From: Arthrobacter sp. MYb227
GTDB lineage: Bacteria; Actinomycetota; Actinomycetes; Actinomycetales; Micrococcaceae
Reading direction: 5' to 3'
NCBI RefSeq assembly: GCF_002975435.1
Contig: NZ_PCPT01000001.1
Coordinates: forward strand, 558,001 to 622,000
Length of the DNA stretch: 64,000 nt
The position numbers and the translations under genes are program-made. Below, in pieces: positions 53,644 through 62,878 of the stretch (the first letter of the stretch is position 1; every line of letters starts with the position of its first letter). The notes below the pieces were generated by a model. The model was not told the origin of the DNA, searched no databases, and saw nothing but the letters and a program-made list of their open reading frames with translations.

Positions 53644-54861
53644 TTAGTCCGTACGACCTAGGAAATGTTCAACGATGCTCAAACGATTCATGGCGATGAG
53701 GTGCCACTGTGGATTATTTTCATCTCGTGCCCCGGCCACTAGCGACAACACCACGCATGCTGCTCGTGCATAGAGTCCAGCCGCTGGGATACCTCGAGAT
53801 TCAAGTTCTACGGCAAAGGCCCGACAATAACTTTCTAGGTATTCTTGCACTCGGTGATACCGCTGATCTAAGTTTGGTAATACGGCGAGATGGCCTAGGA
53901 AACAGGCCAAGTCATCAACCAAATAACCAGGACCAGCTGAATCAATATCCAGTAATCCGGTAATTTCCCCATCCTGGACGAAGATATTTGCTTCATAGAA
54001 GTCGCCGTGACTTGGCACCACGGGGCCGCGTGGGCAGGCTTCAAGCAGTTGAGACAAGTGCTGAATTTGTAACCCGATCCGTTCCCCTTGATCGGGGACG
54101 GCGGTCTGCGCAGCATGTCCATACCACCCTAATCGATCAGACCATGCCGGTCGTGCCGGGAACTCTAACAAGGTCTTTGGCAGCGAATCGAGCAATCCGA
54201 TAATACGTTGTGGACTCAGAGGAAGTACCGCTGAATGCATTAGTGCTTCGGCTAGCGGCTGCCCTGAGGTTCGTCCACAAGCTAAGACTTCGTTAACCGG
54301 AGGGCCAGCCGGAACCGGGGCTGGAATACCAACTTCAAGTAGGGCAAGGTGTTTGTCCATCAACGATTGGGCGTCTTTACGCAATACCTTGAGGAACAGC
54401 TGCTCGTCATTGGCAAATTGTGCGATCATTACGGCACGTCGCAAGGGCCGATAGGCAAGCGTTCGCAGCCCTTCTAGGGTCCGTCCCCCACCCCAGGTTT
54501 CCTCAACGAAGGCAGGAGTTGTTGCCAGCGGCAATCCTGGTAATAGCGGATCTGCCGGATGTAACCACACGGTCACACTCCCACGCTCATTCTCGATTCG
54601 GACAGTACCCTCAGGTACGCTTTTCAGCTTTTCAGCGGTCGCCCCGAGATACATTGAAGTACTCCCGTCGGTGGCCTCAAAAACACCTGAGACTCCAGCC
54701 CCGGGACGATGATGAAGCTCTGCCACTGTGATCGCTGCATGCTCCAGACCCAGCGGAGCCACAATCTCTGCGAGCATGCCGGTGAACTCTTCGGAACCGA
54801 GAAAATCCAGCTGTTCTCGTTCCGACCATGAGCCAGTATTTTGGGTTACCGGTGAATTCAT
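53644..54861 (-). CDS. Phosphotransferase of the aminoglycoside phosphotransferase (APH) fold
   Basis: 405 residues. Brenner motif VPSHGDFYEANIFV (catalytic Asp and metal Asn) and the following LLDIDSAGPGYLVDDLACFL (metal Asp) near residues 287-320 define the kinase fold. The N-terminal 150 residues are variable and hold YRPLRRAVMIAQFANDEQLF as part of the ATP lobe. AAAGGA lies upstream of the ATG. Such proteins phosphorylate small metabolites or drugs; sequence alone does not show resistance. It has no operon partner. Confidence 0.83.
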   Translation of the reverse strand: MNSPVTQNTGSWSEREQLDFLGSEEFTGMLAEIVAPLGLEHAAITVAELHHRPGAGVSGVFEATDGSTSMYLGATAEKLKSVPEGTVRIENERGSVTVWLHPADPLLPGLPLATTPAFVEETWGGGRTLEGLRTLAYRPLRRAVMIAQFANDEQLFLKVLRKDAQSLMDKHLALLEVGIPAPVPAGPPVNEVLACGRTSGQPLAEALMHSAVLPLSPQRIIGLLDSLPKTLLEFPARPAWSDRLGWYGHAAQTAVPDQGERIGLQIQHLSQLLEACPRGPVVPSHGDFYEANIFVQDGEITGLLDIDSAGPGYLVDDLACFLGHLAVLPNLDQRYHRVQEYLESYCRAFAVELESRGIPAAGLYARAACVVLSLVAGARDENNPQWHLIAMNRLSIVEHFLGRTD

Positions 54862-55024
54862 CGAATGTTCGATTCCTTTCAGGTGAACATGCAGTTCAGG
54901 TGCGCGCCTTTGACCATTCCAGATTCCGTTCTGTCCGCTACCCTCTCACATTCGGATGCTCACTTGGGGTAACGGCTCGCAAAAAATATTTTGGCACCCA
55001 ACAAGCAGCTCGGTGAAATGACAG

Positions 55025-55073
55025 CGGCCGGTTTTGGTAGCTTTCCTTATGGGAGATCTACCAAAACCGGCCG
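55025..55073 (-). terminator. Terminator after paaZ
   Basis: A perfect 16-bp stem, CGGCCGGTTTTGGTAG (55025-55040) with 55058-55073, loop of 17 bases, 36 bases past the paaZ stop. The T-rich arm and GC base give bidirectional potential. Confidence 0.78.
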
Positions 55074-55109
55074 TCACATCATTTACTTGGCTTTCACCAA
55101 TGAGCCGTT

Positions 55110-57236
55110 TTAGGCCCAGTTAGCGTAAGTGGTGTTTTCCTTTTCAACCAACGTCAACACATCGTAGGTTGCCACAATCTCGCCAGCCTGGTTATTGATG
55201 ACTGCGTCCCAAGCCACTTCGCCGTATTCATCGGTGACACGCGGAGTGATCTTCTTGGCGGTCAGCGTGACACGGATGGAATCTCCTGACGGCACCGGAG
55301 TGATGAAGCGCAGGTTCTCCAGACCGTAGTTGGCAAGCACCGGGCCGGGCGCTGGCTGGACGAACAGTCCTGCAGCCCAGGACACTAACAGGTATCCGTG
55401 GGCAACAATACCCGGGAAAAACGGGTTGGCTTCCGCTGCTGCCTGATCTGTGTGCGCGTAGAAGGTGTCACCTGTTTCATTGGCGAAGGCGGTAATTTCT
55501 TCCAGCGTTACTTCACGCAATGGTGAGGCAAAAGCATCACCAATCTTTAGCTCGGCAAGCGACTTACGGAACGGGTGAATTGCACCTTCCACAGCACCAA
55601 ACTCAGCAGCACCGGCGATCACGCGGTCGGCACCGGTGTGCCAAATACCGGTAACTGCCGTGAGCATATTTGGTGAACCCTGGATTGCTGTGCGTTGCAT
55701 GTGGTGCTTGACCGAGCGGATACCGCCAAGTTCTTCGCCACCACCTGCACGCCCGGGGCCACCGTGTACCAAGTGCGGCACCGGGGAACCGTGCCCCGTG
55801 GATGTACGTGCGGTCTCGCGGTTGAGCATGTGCACGCGGCCGTGGTGCGAGGCGATACCCACGCTGAGCGTCTGGGCGATCTGCGGATCATTGGTACATA
55901 CTGTTGCCACCAGCGAGCCCGAGCCCATTGCGGCCAAGCGAATCGCGTCCTCAAGGTCGGTATACCCAATCACGGAGCTAACCGGGCCGAAGGCTTCACG
56001 GCTGTGAACCGCTTGGTTATTTACATCGTCCCAGGTCAATAAGAGTGGGGACATGAAGGCGCCAGCACTAACAACTGCTTCTTTCCCGTTTGCCGTGCGC
56101 ACCACTGGGGCATCGAGGGTGCCGTAAGCAATCTCGCCGCCAGCTGCAATCATTTCTTCAACAGCTGCACGTACATCACGCAGCTGCTCCAGTGAGGCAA
56201 GCGCACCCATGGTGACGCCTTCGGCACGTGGGTCACCGATGACCACCCGCTGATCGATTCGTTCACCAACGGCCTTCACTACGTCATCCACAAGTGCTGC
56301 CGGGACAATGGTGCGGCGGATTGCTGTACATTTCTGCCCGGCCTTCACAGTCATTTCCGTGACAACAGCCTTGATGAATGCCTCAAATTCCGGGGTGCCG
56401 GTGACGGCATCGGGCCCCAGGATCGCTGCGTTGAGCGAGTCGGTCTCGGCGGTGAAGCGTACTCCACCGTCGATGACATTCTTGTGTGCCTTCAGCGAAG
56501 ATGCCGTGGAAGCCGAACCGGTAAAGGAAAGCATGTCGCGGTAGTCAAGCACATCAAGCAGGGTGCGGGCCGAACCCGAAATCAGTTGGATGGAGCCTTC
56601 TGGCAGGATGCCGGATTCAACCATCAAGCGCACCATGCCCTCGGCTACATAACCGGTGGGAGTTGCTGGCTTGGCAATGGTTGGAACGCCGGCAATGAAA
56701 GCCGGTGCAAACTTTTCAAGCATTCCCCAGACCGGGAAGTTGAACGCGTTGATCTGTGCGGCAACACCGGGGATGCGGGTGTAGATGTGTTCACCGGCGA
56801 AAGAGCCATCGCGGGAGAGAACTTCCATGGGTCCGTCAAGGATGACGTTTGAGTTGGGAAGTTCGCGGCGTCCCTTGGAAGAGAAGGTGAAGAGCACACC
56901 TATGCCACCGTCAATATCCACCATTGAGTCGATCTTGGTGGCGCCGGTGCGGAAGGACATTTCGTAGAGTTCTTCGCGGCGTCCATTAAGGAACTGGGCG
57001 AGTTCTTTAAGCTTTAGGGCACGCTCGTGCAAGGATAGCTTGCCCAGCTCGCGCTGCCCGACGGTGCGTGCGTAGTCAACCATTGCGGCAAGATCTAGGC
57101 CGTTGGAGTCAACGGTTGCTAGGGCCTCTCCGGTGTTTGCATCGAGTACCGCGGTGCCTTCGGCCGGATCGGACGGAGTCCACCAGGCGTTTTGGACAAA
57201 GCTAGGAACAAGTGGAGCCATGGGAGTTGTCGTCAT
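55110..57236 (-). CDS. paaZ: Oxepin-CoA hydrolase / 3-oxo-5,6-dehydrosuberyl-CoA semialdehyde dehydrogenase
   Basis: 708-residue bifunctional enzyme. Residues about 1-520 are an aldehyde dehydrogenase with a FTGSASTASSLKAH coenzyme loop, the Glu in FTAETDSLNAAILGPDA and the catalytic Cys in AGQKCTAIRRTIVP. Residues about 550-690 are an R-specific hydratase (MaoC) domain with GDTFYAHTDQAAAEANPFFPG and the VAHGYLLVSW helix. It opens the oxepin ring and oxidises the aldehyde. ATG 57236 has GGAAGGA upstream and places the operator outside coding sequence. Not linked to the other paa genes but carries the same operator. Confidence 0.94.
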   Translation of the reverse strand: MTTTPMAPLVPSFVQNAWWTPSDPAEGTAVLDANTGEALATVDSNGLDLAAMVDYARTVGQRELGKLSLHERALKLKELAQFLNGRREELYEMSFRTGATKIDSMVDIDGGIGVLFTFSSKGRRELPNSNVILDGPMEVLSRDGSFAGEHIYTRIPGVAAQINAFNFPVWGMLEKFAPAFIAGVPTIAKPATPTGYVAEGMVRLMVESGILPEGSIQLISGSARTLLDVLDYRDMLSFTGSASTASSLKAHKNVIDGGVRFTAETDSLNAAILGPDAVTGTPEFEAFIKAVVTEMTVKAGQKCTAIRRTIVPAALVDDVVKAVGERIDQRVVIGDPRAEGVTMGALASLEQLRDVRAAVEEMIAAGGEIAYGTLDAPVVRTANGKEAVVSAGAFMSPLLLTWDDVNNQAVHSREAFGPVSSVIGYTDLEDAIRLAAMGSGSLVATVCTNDPQIAQTLSVGIASHHGRVHMLNRETARTSTGHGSPVPHLVHGGPGRAGGGEELGGIRSVKHHMQRTAIQGSPNMLTAVTGIWHTGADRVIAGAAEFGAVEGAIHPFRKSLAELKIGDAFASPLREVTLEEITAFANETGDTFYAHTDQAAAEANPFFPGIVAHGYLLVSWAAGLFVQPAPGPVLANYGLENLRFITPVPSGDSIRVTLTAKKITPRVTDEYGEVAWDAVINNQAGEIVATYDVLTLVEKENTTYANWA

Positions 57237-57244
57237 CGACGAAT

Positions 57245-57266
57245 CCTTCCTGAACGATCGGTCAGT
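57245..57266. promoter_or_regulatory. PaaR-type operator between paaZ and the thioesterase gene
   Basis: Contains TGAACGATCGGTCAGT; on the minus strand the core is ACCGATCGTTC preceded by ACTG, identical in 19 of the 20 central positions to the paaA site. It begins nine bases upstream of the paaZ ATG, overlapping the expected transcription start, and lies 82 bases before the divergent gene. Confidence 0.7.
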
Positions 57267-57347
57267 ATTAGCAACCACAGTACAGTATGGTGCAGGACAC
57301 TACGAGTCTCACGTGTCCATATGACTTAGCTTGAGGAGAACTCCACG

Positions 57348-57785
57348 ATGAGTGAACAACGCCCCACCGCCCCCACCGCAGAAAATTCCATCGATGGTGT
57401 TTGGCAGATAGCCCTGGGCGAACTTGATGAAAAAATGGGCATCAAGATCATTGAAGAATCGGTGGACAAGGTTGTTGCAACCATGCCGGTCGAAGGAAAC
57501 CGCCAGTCCTTTGGTCTACTGCACGGAGGTGCTTCGCTAGCTGTGGGTGAGGCAGTGGGTTCGTGGGCCGCTGTGAAACATGCCTCAACGTTGGGTAAGT
57601 CGGCAGTGGGTGTCGATATCTCGGCAACTCATCACAAGGGTGCTCGCGAAGGGCTGATTACTATTACCGCAACGCCGATTAGCTTGGGCCGTCGCATGGC
57701 AAGCCATCAGGTAATTATCGAAAATGAGGCAGGTCAGCGACTATGCACCATGCGCATCACCAACCTGATTATTGATATCCGCTAG
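57348..57785 (+). CDS. Hotdog-fold acyl-CoA thioesterase, MenI/YdiI type
   Basis: 145 residues. NRQSFGLLHGGASLAVGEAV then GSWAAVKHA resembles the FGLLHGGAS..LAE..GS motif of MenI/YdiI and EntH, with the Glu as catalytic base, unlike the Asp of PaaI. VGVDISATHHKGAREGLITI and LCTMRITNLII follow as in that group. GAGGAGA precedes the ATG. Two roles fit: hydrolysis of 1,4-dihydroxy-2-naphthoyl-CoA in the menaquinone pathway seen elsewhere in this window, or a CoA-releasing thioesterase serving phenylacetate breakdown, since it faces paaZ across a PaaR-type site. I cannot choose. Confidence 0.82.
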   Translation: MSEQRPTAPTAENSIDGVWQIALGELDEKMGIKIIEESVDKVVATMPVEGNRQSFGLLHGGASLAVGEAVGSWAAVKHASTLGKSAVGVDISATHHKGAREGLITITATPISLGRRMASHQVIIENEAGQRLCTMRITNLIIDIR

Positions 57786-57797
57786 CTCTCCCTGTAA

Positions 57798-58421
57798 CTA
57801 CGTGTCGCAGGTGGAGTCCGGCGTACCAACGACAGCGAACGCCGGCCCCTGAGGTGTGACGGTTCCGCTCAGTCCATAGGCGGAAAGGGTCACCTCGGGG
57901 GTTCGCACGGTCCCCATTGAACCACCGACCGACATGCACCCGGGGCTTCGCTCAACCACTGCCGAGATCCGGACCGCGTCACCCGGCAGAAGGTCTTGAT
58001 TCAAGACGAAATTGGCATCTGCGGAACCACCGACGGTACGTTCAATTAAATTGAGTGTCAGGCGGGGCATATGCGCCCCGTTTGCATTGCCCTCCCCCAT
58101 CATGGCAATGCCCAGGCCCGTCAAGGAAACCTTCGTTTTGCCTGCATTGCTGATGCTAAAGGAAAAAGTGCAAGCAAGTCCGTCGTTGAGTTTGAGGGCC
58201 GGTACCGGGTATTTGATTTCTTCGGAGGAACCAAGTTCGTACTCGAAAATCGTGACATCTTCCGGGCGCTCGCAACTAAAAGCATCTGCCCCAATCAGGA
58301 CTTCCACCTGGGAACGCGCCTTTGCGGCATTAGAAACCCAGACAGCGCCGATCACCGCCACACCAAAGACAAGCACCGCTCCAATGGTGAATGCGACAAT
58401 GCGCCCGCGTTTCTTTTCCAT
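57798..58421 (-). CDS. Hypothetical membrane-anchored protein
   Basis: 207 residues: a basic start MEKKRGRIVAF, one helix (TIGAVLVFGVAVIGAVWVS), and an external beta-rich domain with LACTFSFSISNAGKTKVSLT, a pattern like an immunoglobulin-like or DUF4352-type fold. Four Cys residues in the outer part (FSCER, LACTF, PGCMS, STCDT) could form disulfides. It converges on the thioesterase gene with a 12-base gap. No function recognised. Confidence 0.62.
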   Translation of the reverse strand: MEKKRGRIVAFTIGAVLVFGVAVIGAVWVSNAAKARSQVEVLIGADAFSCERPEDVTIFEYELGSSEEIKYPVPALKLNDGLACTFSFSISNAGKTKVSLTGLGIAMMGEGNANGAHMPRLTLNLIERTVGGSADANFVLNQDLLPGDAVRISAVVERSPGCMSVGGSMGTVRTPEVTLSAYGLSGTVTPQGPAFAVVGTPDSTCDT

Positions 58422-58459
58422 GGGCAGATCCTACGCCAAAACTGTCCTCATTAGTGCTT

Positions 58460-58696
58460 TTAGGACTCGTTTTCGGTTTCTAACAACTCACCAACATGGC
58501 AGTCAAGTGCCCCACAGATGGCCACTAAAGTGGAGAATCGGATGGCTCGAGCGCGGTTGTTCTTCAAGACAGATAAGTTCACGACGCTTATCCCGATTTT
58601 CTCACTGAGCTCCACCAGCGTCATATTTCGTTTTTCTAGCAACGCACCAAGATTGCAGAGTATCCCCGTGGGTTCCTCAACTTCCGAGTTACCCAC
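58460..58696 (-). CDS. YozG-like XRE-family HTH regulator
   Basis: 78 residues, a complete Cro/C1-type HTH: LGALLEKRNMTLVELSEKIG then ISVVNLSVLKNNRARAIRFS and TLVAICGALDCHVGELLE. The KNNRARAIRFSTL segment is the mark of the YozG/Xre-like regulators that pair with DUF2975 membrane proteins. A GTG start overlaps the stop of that upstream gene by one base (TAGTG). Confidence 0.86.
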   Translation of the reverse strand: MGNSEVEEPTGILCNLGALLEKRNMTLVELSEKIGISVVNLSVLKNNRARAIRFSTLVAICGALDCHVGELLETENES

Positions 58697-59460
58697 TAAA
58701 CCAGTCCTGCAGTATCTTTTTGCATTTCAAGGCCGCGCCTAAAAATCTGCGCGGTCGTGAACAGCCCAAGTCCTGCCCACAGCGGCCACAGGTTGAAATT
58801 AATATCAAGGTAAACCGGTGTCGGAATACCGATAATGTCCTGCAAGCTTTCTCGTTCCATGGCGTCCCTTTGAAATGATGACCCATGATAACTAAGGACT
58901 TGCTCCGATGCCTGCATCCCTGCCAGGGATTCGGTAAGTTGCCACCCGAGCCCGCACACGAGAATCACCACCGCGGCGGCGGTGAACCATCTGATCAGCA
59001 CCGGACGGAATGTTGCCTTGGTGATATAGCCATTACACATGCTAACTACTGCTGCACCGATAAAAATAGCTGCCACACCCTGCAAAAAGGATGTACTTGC
59101 CAACAACCAGCGAGTATTGGCCGCCAGTCCTTCCACTTCTACCAGGGCCTGGGTAAACCCACCCGAAAGTACCGTGGCGGAAACCCCCGTCATGGTGGAG
59201 CCGCTCGGAAGCGAAGGCCAAAATTCTTCCACCGGCATCTTGACCACCAGACTCGGCGCCGTCAGTGTCTGGGCCAAACGATAAATGGTGGAAGCACTGG
59301 CAATGACGATGTACGCCACCGCAATTCCCCGCGTCAGCACCACACGGCGCTGCGCAGCTTCCCCACCATTTCGCGCAGTCTTCCTATCGAAGAGCGGTGC
59401 CACCAATAACGCGGCCAGGAAGGCCACCAGAAGCATTGCAATGGTTCCCAGTATTGACAT
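58696..59460 (-). CDS. DUF2975-like four-helix membrane protein
   Basis: 254 residues from ATG 59460 (GGGAG six to seven bases upstream). Helix 1 LGTIAMLLVAFLAALLVAPL, helix 2 near GIAVAYIVIASASTIYRLAQ, an external loop of about 60 residues, helices near 135-155 and 165-185, and a C-terminal hydrophobic stretch ending with ALGLFTTAQIFRRGLEMQKD. The last segment and the partner regulator match DUF2975 pairs. Function of the family is unknown. Confidence 0.72.
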   Translation of the reverse strand: MSILGTIAMLLVAFLAALLVAPLFDRKTARNGGEAAQRRVVLTRGIAVAYIVIASASTIYRLAQTLTAPSLVVKMPVEEFWPSLPSGSTMTGVSATVLSGGFTQALVEVEGLAANTRWLLASTSFLQGVAAIFIGAAVVSMCNGYITKATFRPVLIRWFTAAAVVILVCGLGWQLTESLAGMQASEQVLSYHGSSFQRDAMERESLQDIIGIPTPVYLDINFNLWPLWAGLGLFTTAQIFRRGLEMQKDTAGLV

Positions 59461-59655
59461 CAAATACTCCCGGCTCGTGAGGCAAATGTGATTTCAAGTC
59501 TTTTTGGAATCAGCCCCAGCATAATGCTTATCGTTATGCCTCACCAAGCTTGCACGCTTTTTGGGTCAGCGCCTCAAAGTGATTGACAAACATCGACCAC
59601 TCATGGTTTTCTTGAATCATTCCATTTATGACTATCGAAGGAGGGAACCCGATGA

Positions 59656-60600
59656 GTGTCCCAATGCGCACCCCAAAATCCTTATTCCCTTCGTTCGGAA
59701 GTCCCAAACATCGTGAAAAAATTTTCAGAATCCACTTTCCAACCAATCCGTAAGCCGAAGACCTCTCGTCAAGATTCAGGCGGCGCTAAGCAAGATCCCG
59801 ACTGGAATATGCTCGATGACCAATTGCGAGAAGACCAGCGCTGGTCAACCTGGCCCGACACCGAAAAACTCATGCGTGGGCCACATCCCTACCCCGAATT
59901 TGTCATCGAAGACGCAGCAGCTATCGATACCGAACTCGGGGTGCTGAAAACCGGCAAGGAAGCGGATGTCTTCCTCATTGAACGTGCAACCACCGAGCAC
60001 AGCGCGTTACTTGCAGCGAAACGCTATAGGTCATCCGAGCAGCGCATGTTTTCACGCTCAACGATCTATACCGAAGGGCGCAGCATACGTCGCTCACGTG
60101 ATGCGCGGGCCCTCAAAAATTCCAGTACTTACGGCAAGCTCGTCGAAGCATCGCGTTGGGCAGACTCCGAATGGCAGTACCTCAAACTATGCTTTGCTGC
60201 CGGAGTCCCGGTTCCTTATCCGGTTCAAATCCTTGGCACCGAGATCCTCATGGAATTCATTGAAGACCCCAATTCACCGGGCATGGCTGCGCCCCGTTTG
60301 CATCAGGTACATCCAACGCAGGTACGCCTACGTGACTATTGGGAACAACTCGTTGAGGCGATGCGTGTCCTATCAAGCTTGGGTTTTGCTCACGGAGATC
60401 TCTCGGCCTACAACGTACTTGCCGCTGGTGAGCGCTTGGTGATCATTGATTTACCACAGCTCGTTGATCTTGCTGGCAACTCCCAAGGTGTTGAGCTCCT
60501 GCAGCGTGATTGTCGAAATATGTGTAGCTGGTTTGCCTCGCGTGGGCTCGAAAAAGACAGCGAAGAACTACTCTCTGAGCTCATGGCGGCCACCTGGTGA
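59656..60600 (+). CDS. RIO1-family atypical protein kinase
   Basis: 314 residues. RIO kinase core: GVLKTGKEADVFLIERATTE (nucleotide loop), AAKRYRSSEQRMFSRSTIYT (ATP Lys), AEWAD-type helix with SEWQYLKLCFAAGVPVPYPV, LMEFIED hinge, catalytic loop FAHGDLSAYNVLA and metal-binding IDLPQ (Asp). The 50 N-terminal residues are not conserved. GTG 59656 is used; GTG 59713 would also fit. AAGGAGGG actually best serves an out-of-frame ATG at 59652 that opens a 33-codon frame ending at 59753, possibly a leader peptide. Bacterial RIO kinases are poorly characterised; substrates unknown. Confidence 0.83.
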   Translation: MSQCAPQNPYSLRSEVPNIVKKFSESTFQPIRKPKTSRQDSGGAKQDPDWNMLDDQLREDQRWSTWPDTEKLMRGPHPYPEFVIEDAAAIDTELGVLKTGKEADVFLIERATTEHSALLAAKRYRSSEQRMFSRSTIYTEGRSIRRSRDARALKNSSTYGKLVEASRWADSEWQYLKLCFAAGVPVPYPVQILGTEILMEFIEDPNSPGMAAPRLHQVHPTQVRLRDYWEQLVEAMRVLSSLGFAHGDLSAYNVLAAGERLVIIDLPQLVDLAGNSQGVELLQRDCRNMCSWFASRGLEKDSEELLSELMAATW

Positions 60601-60807
60601 ATAACACCGGACGGCGCCTACATCATTGCCGGGTTACTCGTGCTGGTTTCTGCGGCCTTTCGGGACTATTCTTAGCCATCAAAACTGTTCCGGGCTGCTC
60701 ATATGAAACCAATTCGACTCGCACCTCAAGACAACAGAACGCAGCCACGTGGCCACTCCTGGCCTTCCAATTTGCTAGTTGAAGCAACTTTAGGAAAGGA
60801 CAAAAAG

Positions 60808-61236
60808 TTGCGTACCGCGTACAAGGTTGTCGCCCACATTATTGCCGCGGCAGTAGTCATCCAGGCAGCTCTGATCGCTTGGACATTGTTCGGGTTCATT
60901 CCCGGATTTGAGGAGGGGACTGTTCCTGATGGCCCACCATTCAGTGCAATGCTGCACGGAAGCATAGGCATGTATGCCGCACCCGTGTTGGCCCTGGCCT
61001 TGGTAGTCATTGCGCTACTGGGCCATGCGGGGCTGAAATGGGCACTATGGCTTGTAGCAGCCGTGGTGGTGCAAATTGCTCTTGCCTTCATCGCATTTGG
61101 TGCACCTTGGGTTGGTGCACTTCACGGGCTCAATGCTTTCACCATCATTGCACTGGCCGAGGTGGGCGCCAGGGCTGTTGCCCACGCTCCGGAGCATGTT
61201 CCAAGCGCCAAGCAGGTCATGCGTCCGGCTGTCTAG
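60808..61236 (+). CDS. DUF6220-like four-helix membrane protein
   Basis: 142 residues. A TTG start at 60808 is chosen because GGAAAGG lies eight bases upstream and the upstream residues are not membrane-like. Four helices: VVAHIIAAAVVIQAALIAWT, then MYAAPVLALALVVIALLGHA, ALWLVAAVVVQIALAFIAFG and GALHGLNAFTIIALAEVGAR. The paired His in the MLHGSIGMY and ALHGLNA segments fits DUF6220. Its tail overlaps the convergent ABC-F gene by 20 bases. Function unknown. Confidence 0.68.
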   Translation: MRTAYKVVAHIIAAAVVIQAALIAWTLFGFIPGFEEGTVPDGPPFSAMLHGSIGMYAAPVLALALVVIALLGHAGLKWALWLVAAVVVQIALAFIAFGAPWVGALHGLNAFTIIALAEVGARAVAHAPEHVPSAKQVMRPAV

Positions 61237-62878
61237 GAATTCTCTGCATTTCCCATTCACGATCCGTGGCCAGCACCTCGAGGAATTCCTCGTCGTGGCT
61301 GGCCACAATCATGGCCCCGCCAAAGGACTCGAGCGCGGAAAGCAATTGCTCGATCGTGACCAAATCCAGATTGTTTGTTGGTTCATCGAGCAGGAGTAGT
61401 TGCGGTGCCGGCGTCGCCAGCAGCACCATCGCCAAGGCGACCCGAAAGCGCTCCCCACCGGAAAGCTGCGACACTGGTTCTTCAACCCGACTGCCCCGGA
61501 AATGAAAAGCTGCTAGCTGTTCACGCAATTGGCCGGGAGTCTTTTCCGGTGCCGCGGCACGCACGTTATCTAGCATGCTCGACTGCTCGTTTAGCCCTTC
61601 CCAACTATCCGAGTCTGTTCCGCCTAATCGCTGACGTATGAATCCCACTGGAACTTTCGACGCCAATGCGAGGCGATTCATCAGGGTTGTTTTGCCTACC
61701 CCATTGCCGCCCACCACTGAGATTTTTTCCGGTCCGCGCACGCTGAGAACGGCGTTCTCGCTTATCGGTTCCCCTCCTTCGCTCAAAACACCGAGCAAGA
61801 TCTCGGCGCCACCGAGCTGCAGGATGTCACGTCCGGCGGGGACAGCCGATTCGGGGAGCTCAATTGCGATCCTTAAGCCGGCCGGAAGATCGTTGCGAGC
61901 CGCTTCCAGTTCCGTGTGTGCCTCGGATTCCTTAGATTTCATAGTTGTTCTAGTCTTGGCCGCGGTACCCTCCGCCTTATTCTTCAGGGTGTTAGCCAAG
62001 ATCTTGGGCATAGATTGGGCAGCCTTGTGTCCCTGCTTAGCACGCCTAGCAATCTTCGTTTCGGCTTCCCGCCGTTGCCTTCTCTCGGTAGCTAGGACCT
62101 GTCTAGCATCGCGAATTCGGCGCTCGGCAGATGCCTTGTCACTTTCTAGTGCATCTAGCCTGGAATCCCAATCAGCAAAATGGATCATCTCCATTTTCTC
62201 GGCTCGTAGGGCACGTACGTTGACCGGTCGTAATTCTGCAATGGAGCCGACCAGCCCCAACAACGTTTTGTCGTGTGTAGTGACTACTACGGTTCCACTG
62301 GCGCGTTCTAACACCCCATAGAGCTTGTTCCGCGCCGCACGATCAAGGTTGTTTGTCGGCTCATCCAGAAGCAGAATTGAGCTTTCACTCAGTTCGATCC
62401 CGGCGAGCGAAACGGCCATAGTTTCTCCTCCCGAAAGGCTCAACACCTTACGAGACATGAAGCTTGAGTCGATATGTGTCCCCAAGTATCCCTGCAACAG
62501 CGCGGTACTGCGCTCGGCTAGGTCCCAGTCGTCACCGATGAGATCCATATCGGTTTCAAGATCCGTCGATTGCTCACCAATCACCCGTTCAAGCGCGGCA
62601 AGCTTCGTTTCAAGGCCCATCAAATCGGCAACGCTGCGTTGGACATGAAGAACTGTATTCTGCGCCAAATAACCGGGCTTTGAACTTGTCGTGATGCTAC
62701 CGGATGTGGGTAGGAGCTCACCGGCAATGAGCTTCAAAAGCGTTGATTTCCCGGAACCGTTAGAACCTATGAGCCCCGTGACGCCCTGCGAAAATGATGT
62801 TGAAAGCCCTTCAAATAGGGTGCCGCCATTGGGCCAAAAAAATTCAAGCTGGTCAATAACAATGGGGTGGGTCTGCAT
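61217..62878 (-). CDS. ABC-F family ATPase (ribosome-associated or antibiotic-resistance type)
   Basis: 553 residues with two ABC domains on one chain and no membrane segment, the ABC-F layout. First: [36 protein letters not shown]. Second: GGNGVGKTTLM, QLSGGERFRVALA, LLLLDEPTNNLD. Between them is a long, highly basic coiled linker (about residues 225-330) with RRQRREAETKIARRAKQGHK. ABC-F proteins act on the ribosome; some displace macrolides or lincosamides. The long linker hints at that group but does not prove resistance. ATG 62878 is preferred over upstream in-frame codons. Confidence 0.86.
   Translation of the reverse strand: MQTHPIVIDQLEFFWPNGGTLFEGLSTSFSQGVTGLIGSNGSGKSTLLKLIAGELLPTSGSITTSSKPGYLAQNTVLHVQRSVADLMGLETKLAALERVIGEQSTDLETDMDLIGDDWDLAERSTALLQGYLGTHIDSSFMSRKVLSLSGGETMAVSLAGIELSESSILLLDEPTNNLDRAARNKLYGVLERASGTVVVTTHDKTLLGLVGSIAELRPVNVRALRAEKMEMIHFADWDSRLDALESDKASAERRIRDARQVLATERRQRREAETKIARRAKQGHKAAQSMPKILANTLKNKAEGTAAKTRTTMKSKESEAHTELEAARNDLPAGLRIAIELPESAVPAGRDILQLGGAEILLGVLSEGGEPISENAVLSVRGPEKISVVGGNGVGKTTLMNRLALASKVPVGFIRQRLGGTDSDSWEGLNEQSSMLDNVRAAAPEKTPGQLREQLAAFHFRGSRVEEPVSQLSGGERFRVALAMVLLATPAPQLLLLDEPTNNLDLVTIEQLLSALESFGGAMIVASHDEEFLEVLATDREWEMQRIPRQPDA

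Noticed and set aside
53644-54861. Aminoglycoside resistance gene
   Set aside because: The APH fold is clear, but the sequence does not resemble a known resistance enzyme closely enough to claim the drug substrate.
59464-59560. Further copies of the paaA-upstream repeat (GTGAGGCAAAT and GGTGAGGCATAA)
   Set aside because: Only about half of the motif matches in each, so chance similarity is likely.
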